A DNA stretch of 64,000 nt, from contig DASQGZ010000043.1 of NCBI GenBank assembly GCA_035632315.1, positions 62,001 to 126,000 of the forward strand. The letters are read 5' to 3'. The position numbers were made by a program, and so were the translations under genes. Shown here piece after piece: positions 36,178 through 44,741 of the stretch; the stretch's first letter is position 1; each line of letters starts with the position of its first letter. The stretch comes from JAFDZW01 sp035632315. Its GTDB lineage: Bacteria; Bacteroidota; Ignavibacteria; Palsa-1295. The notes below the pieces were generated by a model, which saw only the letters and a program-made list of their open reading frames with translations, had not been told where the DNA came from and made no database searches.

Positions 36178-36903
36178 TTGTACAAATCGTTCGACGAACT
36201 GCTGAATAACCTTTTCGGATGAACTGAGCAATTCATCAGGTGTTCCGTCGAAATAGGCGATCCCTTCATTGATAAAGATCACGCGTTTTGCGATCTGTTG
36301 AACGGTAAACAGGTCGTGTGTGACGATGATGTTGGTTGCTTTGTAACGCTCGGTGACATTATAAATAAGCAGATCGATCTGATCGCTCGTGATCGGGTCA
36401 AGGCCGGTCGTCGGTTCGTCATAGAACAGATACTTCGGCTCCATCGCGAGTGCCCGCGCAAGCCCGACACGCTTTTTCATTCCGCCGGAAAGCTCTGACG
36501 GCTTCTGATCGAATATCCCGTTGAGGCCGACCATTGCCAGTTTTTCCGTTGCAATGCTGCGAAGCTTCGTTTCATCCCGCTGCCCTTGCTCCCACAGACC
36601 GAGTACGACATTTTCATAGACCGTCATCGAATCGAAGAGCGCTGCGCTTTGGAACAGAAATCCGATCTGGCGGCGGAGCGCTTCGAGCTGCTCTTCAGAG
36701 GCATCGGCGATAGTCAATCCGTCAACATTCACAACACCGGAATCCGGATGCAGCAAGCCGATGATCAGTTTTAACAAGACGCTTTTCCCGCAGCCGGACG
36801 CGCCGATGATGGCAACAGTTTCACCATCGTGAACACTGAATGAAATGCCGCGAAGCACTTCTTTCTCGCCGAATGACTTACGAAGATCTTGAATTTCGAT
36901 CAC
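36172..36903 (-). CDS. mlaF: MlaF-type phospholipid ABC transporter ATPase
   Basis: 243 residues. Walker A GASGCGKS, signature LSGGMKKRVGLARAL, Walker B YLFYDEPTTGLDP and the switch histidine in IIVTHD are all present. The GGMKKR wording is typical of the MlaF/Mkl subfamily. MlaF powers MlaE-mediated movement of phospholipids between inner and outer membranes. It lies four bases downstream of mlaE. The MCE-domain partner MlaD is not adjacent. Confidence 0.92.
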   Translation of the reverse strand: MIEIQDLRKSFGEKEVLRGISFSVHDGETVAIIGASGCGKSVLLKLIIGLLHPDSGVVNVDGLTIADASEEQLEALRRQIGFLFQSAALFDSMTVYENVVLGLWEQGQRDETKLRSIATEKLAMVGLNGIFDQKPSELSGGMKKRVGLARALAMEPKYLFYDEPTTGLDPITSDQIDLLIYNVTERYKATNIIVTHDLFTVQQIAKRVIFINEGIAYFDGTPDELLSSSEKVIQQFVERFVQK

Positions 36904-36907
36904 GCGA

Positions 36908-37678
36908 TTAAAAGATAACCATCCACAATAAATAATCCAGGATGAGAATCATCGAAGCGCCGAGCACAAATGCCCGGATGCTCGATAAACCGACACCTTC
37001 GGCTCCGCCGGATGTTTTCAGACCGACATGCACGCCGATCAGCGCCAGCACATTTCCGAAGAATAATGATTTGAAGATGCCGCCTAAAATATCTTTAACA
37101 TGAAAGTAGCGCTTGACGCTGTCGAAAAAAACTTTATTCGAAATGTCAAGAAAGAAATTTGCGACGACAAATGCGCCGATAAGAGCGATCATATTCGCGA
37201 AGATCGTCAGCAGCGGCATCATCAGCGTTGCTGCAACGACACGGGGAGTCGATAAATATCGGATGGGGCTGATGCCGAGGCTTTCGAGCGCATCGATCTG
37301 TTCGGTCACTTTCATTGTACCAAGTTCTGCCGCGATCGAGGCGCCCACACGGCCGGCAATAACGATCGCCGCAAGAACGGGACCAAGCTCGATAAAGATC
37401 GCGCGGCTGACCGCAGAACCAATAAAGCTGTTGCTGATCATACCTTTGAACTGGTACGCCGCCTGCCACGAACTGACCATACCGGTAAAAAAACCGATTA
37501 CCAGCACAAGCGGGATGGAATCCGAGCCAATGTGCTCCATTTGCTTGACGAGGAGCGCCCTATCTTTGCCGATGCGCGGAATGAACGAATATGTTTTCGC
37601 AAGCAGCCGAGCGATCTCACCAAGTTCCGAAAGGAAGCCGGTCGTTTTTCGTCCGATGTAACGAATAGGGTTTGTCAC
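36908..37678 (-). CDS. mlaE: MlaE family phospholipid ABC transporter permease
   Basis: 256 residues with five to six hydrophobic segments. Family segments include VIGFFTGMVSSWQAAYQ, ELGPVLAAIVIAGRVGASIAAELGTMKVTEQIDAL and GISPIRYLSTPRVVA. It is the inner-membrane permease of the Mla system and is followed after four bases by mlaF, forming a two-gene operon. The 126-base gap upstream separates it from the divergent tRNA genes. Confidence 0.94.
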   Translation of the reverse strand: MTNPIRYIGRKTTGFLSELGEIARLLAKTYSFIPRIGKDRALLVKQMEHIGSDSIPLVLVIGFFTGMVSSWQAAYQFKGMISNSFIGSAVSRAIFIELGPVLAAIVIAGRVGASIAAELGTMKVTEQIDALESLGISPIRYLSTPRVVAATLMMPLLTIFANMIALIGAFVVANFFLDISNKVFFDSVKRYFHVKDILGGIFKSLFFGNVLALIGVHVGLKTSGGAEGVGLSSIRAFVLGASMILILDYLLWMVIF

Positions 37679-37804
37679 GAGTAAAGATTAACAACAGAGT
37701 TCGCAACCGGGCGTTCCTAAATAGTTTGTATGTAGGATTTTATACCGATTTTGAACCGAACGCCAGGCCTTCACGTTATTTGTATCCTTGCTCGGCAAGG
37801 GCCT

Positions 37805-37878
<74 letters not shown>

Positions 37879-37897
37879 CGACTCAGCAATAATGAAC

Positions 37898-37948
37898 GAT
37901 GAATTATGAATGATTGATATTTTAGTTATTCACCATTCATAATTCATC
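37898..37948. repeat. Perfect inverted repeat between the two tRNA genes
   Basis: GATGAATTATGAATG (37898-37912) is the exact reverse complement of CATTCATAATTCATC (37934-37948), with a 21-base spacer. It lies wholly in the spacer between tRNA-Arg and tRNA-His. It belongs to the A+T-rich palindromes seen elsewhere, or could aid processing of the tRNA precursor. Confidence 0.7.
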
Positions 37949-37967
37949 ATTTATCTTTCTAAAACAT

Positions 37968-38045
37968 GGCGGGATTAGCTCAGTTGGTTAGAGCGCCAGA
38001 TTGTGGCTCTGGAGGTCGTGGGTTCGAGGCCCATATCTCGCCCCA
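37968..38045 (+). tRNA. tRNA-His (anticodon GUG)
   Basis: The extra G-1 is present at 37968 and pairs with C73. Acceptor GCGGGAT/ATCTCGC, D-stem GCTC/GAGC, anticodon stem CCAGA/TCTGG enclosing TTGTGGC (GTG), T-loop GTTCGAG. CCA is encoded at 38043-38045, unlike the other two tRNAs in the window. Confidence 0.95.
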
Positions 38046-38077
38046 GATCGTTTCCTTGAGAGACGGTATATTGGCAG

Positions 38078-38103
38078 AAGCCCTCGGCAATGAGGGCTTT
38101 TTA
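38078..38103 (+). terminator. Intrinsic terminator after the tRNA pair
   Basis: AAGCCCTC (38078-38085) pairs with GAGGGCTT (38092-38099) and runs into TTTTTA. It lies 33 bases after tRNA-His and just before gltX. Confidence 0.75.
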
Positions 38104-38129
38104 GTATCTTACCGCTCGTTGTACGTTTT

Positions 38130-39569
38130 ATGACAAGAGTCAGATTTGCTCCATCTCCGACCGGATTTGTGCACGTCGGTTCACTGAGAACGGCATTGTA
38201 CAACTATCTCTTCGCCCGCCACACAGGCGGCGTGAATATTTTGCGCATCGAGGATACGGATCAGACACGGTATGTCGAAGGCGCAGTCGAGAATCTGCTT
38301 CGCACGATGGAGTGGGCTGGTATTACGTTCGATGAGGGTCCGATGCAGGGCGGGGAATATGGTCCGTATGTACAGTCTGAGAGAACTGACCTATACCGCA
38401 AACATGCTGATGAATTAGTCAAGAGCGGCAAAGCATATTATTGTTTCTGTTCATCGGAGCGGCTCGACCGAGTTCGTAAGGAAATGCAGGCAGCCGGGCA
38501 ACCCCCGATGTATGACCGCCATTGTCGTAATCTTTCTTCCGACGAAGTGAAAACCAAGATGGATGCGGGCGAGCCGCATGTCGTTCGTCTTCGTGTTCCG
38601 CTCGGTGAGACCATTACATTTAACGATGTCGTTCGCGGGGATGTCAGCTTCGAGACAAAAACGATCGACGATCAGGTGCTCCTGAAATCCGATGGCTTTC
38701 CGACCTACCATCTTGCTAATGTCGTCGATGACAGGATGATGAAGATTACACACGTCATCCGCGGCGAGGAGTGGCTTTCTTCGACACCAAAGCATATTTT
38801 ACTCTATCGTGCTTTCGGCTGGGAGAATGCGATGCCGAAGTTCGCGCATCTTGCACTGCTCTTGAATCCTGATCGCAGCAAGCTTTCGAAGCGACAAGGA
38901 GATGTTTCGGTCGAGGATTTTCGTGAGCAGGGATATTTACCTGATGCGCTTGTGAATTTTATAGCATTACTCGGTTTTAATCCTTCCGATACACAAGAGA
39001 TTTACACGATCGACGAGCTGATCGCGGCATTCGATCTTGAAAAAGTAAATAAAGGCGGCGCTGTCTTCGGCCGTGAAAAGCTCGATTGGATGAATGCCGA
39101 GTATATCCGGAAGAAATCGCCGGATGAATTACTTGCGCTTGTGCGGCCGCTTGCCGAAAAGCGCGACTATAGAGCAAGTGACGAGTATTTGAAACGTGTC
39201 ATAGGACTCATGCTCGAGCGTGTCCGCACCTTGAATGATTTTGTCGATTTTTCATCATATTTTTTCAAAGCGCCGGTCGAGTTTGATGAGAAGTCGCGCG
39301 CAAAGAATTGGAATGCTGATGCGAAAGCGCGACTTACGGATATTCTTGCTGAGTTTAAGGCATTATCAGAGTGGACGCATAGCTCGATCGAACAAGTCGT
39401 TCGCACGTACGCTGAATCGAAATCTATCTCAGCGGGAAAGCTAATCCACCCACTGCGCCTTGCCGTCAGCGGTGTTGGGATGGGACCGGGATTGTTCGAG
39501 ATGCTGGAAGTGATCGGGAAGAGTGAGGTGGTGGAGCGGATCGAATATGCACTCGAAAAGTTGAATTAA
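38130..39569 (+). CDS. gltX: Glutamyl-tRNA synthetase
   Basis: 479 residues. The class I signature is FAPSPTGFVHVGS (the HIGH box reads HVGS at 15-18) and the KMSKS box reads KLSKRQGD near residue 251. Charging of tRNA-Glu with glutamate in the cytoplasm; whether it also makes Glu-tRNA-Gln cannot be told. The start MTRVRFAPSP matches the family closely. It follows the tRNA terminator and ends just before a strong palindrome. Confidence 0.96.
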   Translation: MTRVRFAPSPTGFVHVGSLRTALYNYLFARHTGGVNILRIEDTDQTRYVEGAVENLLRTMEWAGITFDEGPMQGGEYGPYVQSERTDLYRKHADELVKSGKAYYCFCSSERLDRVRKEMQAAGQPPMYDRHCRNLSSDEVKTKMDAGEPHVVRLRVPLGETITFNDVVRGDVSFETKTIDDQVLLKSDGFPTYHLANVVDDRMMKITHVIRGEEWLSSTPKHILLYRAFGWENAMPKFAHLALLLNPDRSKLSKRQGDVSVEDFREQGYLPDALVNFIALLGFNPSDTQEIYTIDELIAAFDLEKVNKGGAVFGREKLDWMNAEYIRKKSPDELLALVRPLAEKRDYRASDEYLKRVIGLMLERVRTLNDFVDFSSYFFKAPVEFDEKSRAKNWNADAKARLTDILAEFKALSEWTHSSIEQVVRTYAESKSISAGKLIHPLRLAVSGVGMGPGLFEMLEVIGKSEVVERIEYALEKLN

Positions 39570-39571
39570 TT

Positions 39572-39607
39572 TTTCGTAGGGGCGAGGCATGGCTCGCCCC
39601 TACGAAA
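39572..39607. repeat. Perfect 15-bp hairpin between gltX and the HD-domain gene
   Basis: TTTCGTAGGGGCGAG (39572-39586) and CTCGCCCCTACGAAA (39593-39607) surround the loop GCATGG. It separates two convergent genes. It has no T-tract on either side, so it could be a Rho-independent-like barrier or a dispersed repeat; the GTAGGGGCGAG core is of the REP kind. Confidence 0.75.
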
Positions 39608-39611
39608 GGAA

Positions 39612-40232
39612 TTAACCCAGATACTTATTCCGTGCCGCCTGTAATTCTTTAATGAGATATTTCATTCGCGGGTCATCGGATGTTTCGGCGAGCGGGAAAT
39701 AGAGTTTTGTTGTCTCGATGATATATTTGATCGGGTTTTTTTTTACATTGAATTGCAGTGCGCGGAACGAGTCAAGACGGTCAACAAGCTTGAGCATTTT
39801 TGCATCACCAGACGCTCCGCGCAGGCGCTCAACGTAATCTTTTTCGATCGCTTCGCGCATCATTCCTTCTGCTTTGATGTCCTTCGTCAGCATCTCGACA
39901 AGATAGCTCGTGTACTCGCCAAAATTATATTTGATCACTTCAGCGGTGACCACTGTCGAATCTTCGAGGACATCGTGTAAGAGCGCTGCGCAAATAACCT
40001 GAATATCTTTCACATCGAGCTCTGTGATGACGATCTTCGCGACGCGGCTTGGGTGCCAGAAATATGGAGTGTTGTCGTGACGTTTCTGTCCGGTGTGAAC
40101 CTCCTCAGCCATATCGAACGCACCGACGGCTAAATTAATATCAACCGCAGTAAAATCACGCTCCCGCAGCAGCTCCTCCATTTCGGCGCGCCGCAGATAG
40201 GTCATATTATATCTGAACTGCTCAAGATGCAC
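39612..40232 (-). CDS. HD-domain protein, likely small alarmone hydrolase (SpoT/MESH1-like)
   Basis: 206 residues, made only of the hydrolase half of RelA/SpoT proteins. Metal ligands fit the family: H60 (WHPSRVA), H86-D87 (LLHDVLEDS) and D151 (KLVDRLD). E90-D91 next to the HD pair is the catalytic ED motif. No synthetase or TGS/ACT regions are present. Such proteins hydrolyse (p)ppGpp or related nucleotides. It is monocistronic and convergent with gltX, and its substrate is inferred. Confidence 0.8.
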   Translation of the reverse strand: MHLEQFRYNMTYLRRAEMEELLRERDFTAVDINLAVGAFDMAEEVHTGQKRHDNTPYFWHPSRVAKIVITELDVKDIQVICAALLHDVLEDSTVVTAEVIKYNFGEYTSYLVEMLTKDIKAEGMMREAIEKDYVERLRGASGDAKMLKLVDRLDSFRALQFNVKKNPIKYIIETTKLYFPLAETSDDPRMKYLIKELQAARNKYLG

Positions 40233-40269
40233 GTTCTACGAAAATACGAAGGAAATGAATGTGTAGAGT

Positions 40270-41370
40270 TCAGACATTGAATCTGAAATGCATAATATCA
40301 CCGTCCTCGACGACGTAATCACGTCCCTCGCTCCGGAGCAGGCCTGCTTCTTTCATTGCAGCTTCAGTCTTTAAACGGATGAAATCGTCGTATTTCATTA
40401 CTTCGGCCCTGATGAATCCTTTTTCAAAATCGGTGTGGATCACCCCTGCCGCTTCCGGACCTTTTGCGCCTTTGCGGACAGTCCAAGCGCGGACTTCTTG
40501 CTTGCCGACAGTAAAATATGTTTGTAAGCCAAGCAGATCGTATGCAGCGCGTACGATCGTATTAAGCCCCGGTTCTTTCATGCCAAGTTCGTGTAGGAAT
40601 GCATCGCGTTCTTCTGGGGCAAGATCGGCAAGCTCCATCTCTATTTTCGCACAGATCGGCACGACGCGAGCATCTTCCGTTGCTGCGATCTTTCGTACGA
40701 TCTCGATATACGCATTGCCGTGCTGCATACCTGCTTCATCGGTATTGGTGATATACATGATCGGCTTGCGGGTCAGCAGATGCATGTCTCGCATCCACAA
40801 CGTTTCGTCGTCATTCGACGTCGCAAATGTTCTGGCAAGTTTACCCGACCCGAGATGAGTTTTAACTCGCTCGTAGAGGTCGACTTCGGCTTTTGCTTTC
40901 GGATCGCCTGTCTTTGCTTTTCTCGCAGCTCCATCGATCTTCTTATCGACCGTTTCCAAATCTTTTAGGATAAGCTCGGAGTCGATGATCTCGATGTCGC
41001 GCTTCGGATCGACCGAACCGTCAACATGGATGATGTTCGAATCGTCAAAACAGCGCACGACATGGAGAATTGCATCGACGTCGCGAATGTGCGAGAGAAA
41101 TTGATTGCCAAGACCTTCGCCTGATGCCGCGCCTTTGACGAGACCGGCTATATCGACGAACTCTATTGTCGCGGGGATTTCACGATCAGGCTCGGCAATT
41201 GAAGTGAGAACCTTCAGTCTGGTATCGGGTACAGTTACAATGCCGGTATTGGGTTCGATCGTACAGAATGGATAATTTGCTGCCGCCGCGAGATTTGTCG
41301 AAGTGATCGCATTAAAAAGGGTGGATTTTCCGACGTTCGGAAGCCCAACGATGCCGCATTGTAAAGCCAT
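40270..41370 (-). CDS. ychF: Redox-regulated ATPase YchF (Obg-like)
   Basis: 366 residues, the standard length. G1 motif GLPNVGKS at 9-16, G3-like DIAGLVKGA, and the nucleotide-specificity motif NTDE in place of NKxD, the change that gives YchF its preference for ATP. The C-terminal TGS domain (LLGLQTYFTVGKQEVRAWTV) closes with DGDIMHFRFNV. It is a conserved translation-associated P-loop protein. It diverges from the E1-alpha gene with only 40 bases between start codons. Confidence 0.95.
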   Translation of the reverse strand: MALQCGIVGLPNVGKSTLFNAITSTNLAAAANYPFCTIEPNTGIVTVPDTRLKVLTSIAEPDREIPATIEFVDIAGLVKGAASGEGLGNQFLSHIRDVDAILHVVRCFDDSNIIHVDGSVDPKRDIEIIDSELILKDLETVDKKIDGAARKAKTGDPKAKAEVDLYERVKTHLGSGKLARTFATSNDDETLWMRDMHLLTRKPIMYITNTDEAGMQHGNAYIEIVRKIAATEDARVVPICAKIEMELADLAPEERDAFLHELGMKEPGLNTIVRAAYDLLGLQTYFTVGKQEVRAWTVRKGAKGPEAAGVIHTDFEKGFIRAEVMKYDDFIRLKTEAAMKEAGLLRSEGRDYVVEDGDIMHFRFNV

Positions 41371-41410
41371 TTATTCGCTGTAATAAAATTGCGCCCTTAC
41401 AAGGGGATAA

Positions 41411-42457
41411 ATGAGTATTTCGTTCCGTCACAATCTCTATCTAAAGAGCGATACGAATATCGGACACCTGAGATCAAACCCATCTGTTAACAGTACAGGA
41501 ATGACTAATACCCAGCTTGTAGCTGCCTATAAAAATATGCTCCTTGCGCGTGAGTTCGATCATGCGCTGATCAATTTGTACCGCCAATCTAAAATTGTTG
41601 GCGGAGTCTATTCCCAAATAGGCAATGAGGCAACGAGTGTCGGTACGGCAATGGCGCTTGGCGATGGTGACATTATTTTCCCGATGCACCGTGATAGCGG
41701 CGCTCATTTTGTTCGTGGAATGACGGCGCGAGAAATGGCGATAAATTTTTTATTTCGCAAAGGTTCGATGACACGCGGTGTTGACGGGACAGGGCATTTC
41801 GCAGCAGCTGATCGCGGAATCTATGGCAATGTTTCGCATCTCGGTGCGATGGTGCCGGTCGCAGCCGGAGCGGCGCTTGCGCAGAAGATGAAAAAAAATA
41901 AGAACGTCGTACTGAATTATGTCGGCGAAGGCGGCGCTTCGACCGGCGAAGTGCATGAAGGGTTAATGATGGCGTCAACACTGAATTTGCCGCTCATTCT
42001 TATCATCGAGAATAATCAATATGCCTACTCGACGCCGCTGGCTCAACAAGCACATAATCCAAAATTATCCGATCGTGCCATTGGGTATGGCATTCCCGGT
42101 GAAACGGTCGATGGTACTGATCTCGAAGCCGTTTTTGAAGCGACTACAAAAGCGGTGAAGCATGCGCGCTCAGGGAAGGGACCGTCGATCATTGAAAGCG
42201 TGACGATGCGCATGCGCGGGCATGCCGAGCACGATGCCGCCGAATATGTACCGAAAGAAGAACTTGCCAAATGGGAAAAGAAAGACCCCGTAATGAAAGT
42301 AAGAGAACTTCTTTTTACAAAGGGCATAAAGGAGACAGAGATCGAGAACGTTGAATCAACTGCAAAACGCGAAATTGACCAAGCAATACAATATGCTCTT
42401 GAACTTCCGCCGCCTGACGCGGAAGAAGCCCTTCGAGGGGTTTTCATTTCTTCGTGA
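41411..42457 (+). CDS. Thiamine-dependent 2-oxoacid dehydrogenase E1, alpha subunit
   Basis: 348 residues. The TPP-binding region GEGGASTGEVHEGLMMAS and IENNQYAYSTP, and the phosphorylation-loop-like segment MRMRGHAEHD, mark an E1-alpha subunit of pyruvate, acetoin or branched-chain 2-oxoacid dehydrogenases. The start ATG 41411 gives a 30-residue leader; ATG 41501 (MTNTQLVAAYKN) is an equally good alternative. The usual E1-beta and E2 genes are not in the neighbourhood, so the complex partner is encoded elsewhere. The oxo-acid substrate cannot be told. Confidence 0.86.
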   Translation: MSISFRHNLYLKSDTNIGHLRSNPSVNSTGMTNTQLVAAYKNMLLAREFDHALINLYRQSKIVGGVYSQIGNEATSVGTAMALGDGDIIFPMHRDSGAHFVRGMTAREMAINFLFRKGSMTRGVDGTGHFAAADRGIYGNVSHLGAMVPVAAGAALAQKMKKNKNVVLNYVGEGGASTGEVHEGLMMASTLNLPLILIIENNQYAYSTPLAQQAHNPKLSDRAIGYGIPGETVDGTDLEAVFEATTKAVKHARSGKGPSIIESVTMRMRGHAEHDAAEYVPKEELAKWEKKDPVMKVRELLFTKGIKETEIENVESTAKREIDQAIQYALELPPPDAEEALRGVFISS

Positions 42458-42465
42458 ATCTATGT

Positions 42466-43410
42466 TCAACCTATGAGATTCAATGGCGCCGAAAGAATTT
42501 CCTCGAGCGTAGGCAAGCCGGCGTTCCACCCGGCAATTTCCTCTGCCTGCCATAGCGACTGTTCCTCGCTGGTGCCAAGTGTTCTGCTTAATGTATAAAC
42601 GGCGCCGAAGACATCGCCTGAGCCAGTCGCATTTCTGATCCGCCTCAATGTCGGAGTTTTATTCCAGATCTGTTCATTCGTAAAATCAAATGCGGTTGCG
42701 CCCCGTTCCGCGCGGGTGATGATTGCAGTTTTGGGCGACTGGTGTTCCTTTGCAAGGCTCCGAATTTCATGGAGCAGCTCTACTTCGCTCGTCGTCTCGG
42801 GCACGCCGAACCAATCTGCTTCAAGCTCATTCATCTGCAGAGAATCTACATTCCGGATCCATTCGCGCCACGCATTCACGCCGCCGACTCTGCGCGGAAT
42901 TTCAGGATGATGTGATAATTCACCGAGGATCATGGCGTGAATATCCAGATGAATATGTGCATGTGTGTGTGCACGTATGTAGCGCAACGTGTCAAGCGAA
43001 ATATCGAAGCCGGAGATCATATTGATAAAAATGCCGTCGAGTGTCTCGAGCAGTTCTGTAGAGATATGTTGGATTCGCAGCTCCGGTAAAATGCCGGCAC
43101 AATACTCCGATCGCTCAGTGTCGCTTTGGTATAACAGCTTTACCCTGTTCGATACGGCTTCATACGTTTTCGGCGCGAAGGAAAAATTAAAACTTGAGAG
43201 CTCCGCAAAGAACGGCTCAAGAAGATCGCCATCTGCAATTGAAATAAATGTCAGGGGGATCACTTCGACGTTAAGCGATGCGTGGCTGATAAGCCGCTGC
43301 ATCGCGGCATACGAGTATAACACTCCGCCAAGCTGGGTTGACATACACGTCCCGTCGGGTGAGATTACTTCATCAATACACGGTGCGCCGATGATCGCGA
43401 TTCTGGTCAT
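42466..43410 (-). CDS. PfkB family carbohydrate kinase
   Basis: 314 residues. The C-terminal signature ATGSGDVFGAVYTLSR holds the catalytic Asp and anion hole of PfkB kinases (GSGD in place of GAGD). The N-terminal GG motif appears as QLGGVLYSYAAM. It phosphorylates a sugar or nucleoside; sequence gives no substrate. It is convergent with E1-alpha (eight bases apart) and divergent from the arsenic operon. Confidence 0.82.
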   Translation of the reverse strand: MTRIAIIGAPCIDEVISPDGTCMSTQLGGVLYSYAAMQRLISHASLNVEVIPLTFISIADGDLLEPFFAELSSFNFSFAPKTYEAVSNRVKLLYQSDTERSEYCAGILPELRIQHISTELLETLDGIFINMISGFDISLDTLRYIRAHTHAHIHLDIHAMILGELSHHPEIPRRVGGVNAWREWIRNVDSLQMNELEADWFGVPETTSEVELLHEIRSLAKEHQSPKTAIITRAERGATAFDFTNEQIWNKTPTLRRIRNATGSGDVFGAVYTLSRTLGTSEEQSLWQAEEIAGWNAGLPTLEEILSAPLNLIG

Positions 43411-43450
43411 GTTCAGTTTAACACATCATCAGAATGGAATGTTGCGGAAC

Positions 43451-43474
43451 CATTCATCGTAAAATTACGATGAA
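43451..43474. promoter_or_regulatory. ArsR operator palindrome
   Basis: ATTCATCGTAA and TTACGATGAAT are perfect 11-base arms separated by AA (24 bases in all), ending five bases before the arsR start codon. Position and symmetry suit binding of an ArsR/SmtB dimer that shuts off its own operon and, possibly, the divergent PfkB gene. Confidence 0.75.
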
Positions 43475-43479
43475 TGTAG

Positions 43480-43764
43480 GTGGCAAAAAAAATCTCAAAA
43501 CAAACGTCTGGCGATCTCGCATCAAAAATAAAAGCGCTTTCTCATCCTGTGCGGCTTGATATTTTAAAAATATTACAGGATAAATGTTGTATTTGCGGCG
43601 AGATCGTTGATGTGCTGCCACTTTCGCAGGCAACTGTCTCACAGCATCTTAAAGTGCTGAAAGAAGCAGGATTTATTATCGGCGAAACTGACGGTACAAC
43701 GGTGTGCTATATGTTGAACCGAATTGCGCTTGATAAATTTAAAGCTCATATTGCCGAACTCTGA
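43480..43764 (+). CDS. arsR: ArsR family metalloregulator
   Basis: 94 residues. Winged helix with recognition helix SQATVSQHLKVLKEAG, preceded by a cysteine cluster in DKCCICGEI (C36, C37, C39), the position of the As(III)-binding cysteines in ArsR. Start is GTG, the only possible initiation codon near the N-terminus. By family knowledge it represses the operon and releases DNA on binding arsenite. A palindromic operator lies directly upstream. Three resistance genes follow at short spacing. Confidence 0.93.
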   Translation: MAKKISKQTSGDLASKIKALSHPVRLDILKILQDKCCICGEIVDVLPLSQATVSQHLKVLKEAGFIIGETDGTTVCYMLNRIALDKFKAHIAEL

Positions 43765-43789
43765 GTTTCATCGTTATTATTCGATTGAT

Positions 43790-44260
43790 ATGAATACAAC
43801 TATTTTATTCCCGCATATTTCTCTGAACGTCTCGAGGCTCGATACGTCTGTTGCATTTTACAACGCCTTGTTCGCAGCGCAGCCGGTAAAACAGCGTCCC
43901 GGGTATGCGAAGTATGAATTACAGAATCCTAAACTGAACTTTACATTGAATCAACGGACGGAAGTTCTTCAGAGCAACAACAGCCCGCTCAATCATTTTG
44001 GGTTACAAGTCGAGAGTACGGACGATGTTTTGTTGATGGACATTCGTTTACGTAAGCTCGGACTTCGTACGATAGCCGAGGAGCAGACTATTTGTTGTTA
44101 TGCACTACAGGACAAAATATGGGTGACCGATCCGGACGGTGTGAGTTGGGAAGTGTTTGTCGTCCATTCCGATGCCGATGTGTATCGTGACGATGTTACT
44201 GCCGAATCCGCTTGCTGCACGCCGTCGCCGGTTCAGATTACTACCTCTCTCGCAGCGTAA
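43790..44260 (+). CDS. arsI: ArsI/CadI family dioxygenase (C-As lyase-like)
   Basis: 156 residues, a vicinal-oxygen-chelate (glyoxalase) fold. Candidate iron ligands are H9, H69 and E121 (WEVF). The vicinal cysteine pair C102-C103 (TICCYAL) corresponds to the MAs(III)-binding pair of ArsI. A second Cys pair closes the tail (ACCTPS). ArsI cleaves the carbon-arsenic bond of methylarsenite and related organoarsenicals to arsenite. An upstream in-frame start at 43724 lies inside arsR and is rejected. CadI-type annotation is the alternative. Confidence 0.85.
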   Translation: MNTTILFPHISLNVSRLDTSVAFYNALFAAQPVKQRPGYAKYELQNPKLNFTLNQRTEVLQSNNSPLNHFGLQVESTDDVLLMDIRLRKLGLRTIAEEQTICCYALQDKIWVTDPDGVSWEVFVVHSDADVYRDDVTAESACCTPSPVQITTSLAA

Positions 44261-44261
44261 T

Positions 44262-44741
44262 ATGACACAAAAAAGAAAAATCCTTTTTCTCTGCACCGGG
44301 AATTCCTGCCGCAGCCAGATGGCGCAGGGCCTGATGTCAAAACTCGGCGGTGAGCGCTTCGAAGCGTTCAGTGCCGGCTCGTATCCTTCGGGATATGTGC
44401 ATCCGCTCGCGATTAAAACGATGAACGAAATGGGAATCGATATTTCGCAGAATGTTTCAAAATCATTAGATCAGTACATTGGGATACCCTGGAATTTTAT
44501 TATTACTGTTTGTGACGATGCCCGCGAAGCTTGTCCAGTCTTTCCCGGAGGGCATATCACTGCGCACTGGGGGTTCGAGGATCCGGCGAAATTTGTCGGA
44601 GGCGAAGCTGAAACCCGGCAATTTTTCCGTGAGATCGCCCGACAGATCGAACGGCGAATCCAACTATTTCTTGCCTTGCCCGAAGAAAAGCTTTCGGCGC
44701 TTGAATATGAGAAAGCAGTAAAAAAGATCGGCGATCAATGA
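44262..44741 (+). CDS. arsC: Arsenate reductase, thioredoxin-coupled
   Basis: 159 residues of the low-molecular-weight phosphatase fold. The CX5R loop C11-TGNSC-R17 and the redox cysteines C84 and C91 (VCDDAREACP) give the thioredoxin-type arsenate reductase set (as in plasmid pI258 ArsC). It reduces arsenate to arsenite. Start ATG 44262 is one base after the arsI stop; its TGA overlaps the next ATG. Confidence 0.94.
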   Translation: MTQKRKILFLCTGNSCRSQMAQGLMSKLGGERFEAFSAGSYPSGYVHPLAIKTMNEMGIDISQNVSKSLDQYIGIPWNFIITVCDDAREACPVFPGGHITAHWGFEDPAKFVGGEAETRQFFREIARQIERRIQLFLALPEEKLSALEYEKAVKKIGDQ

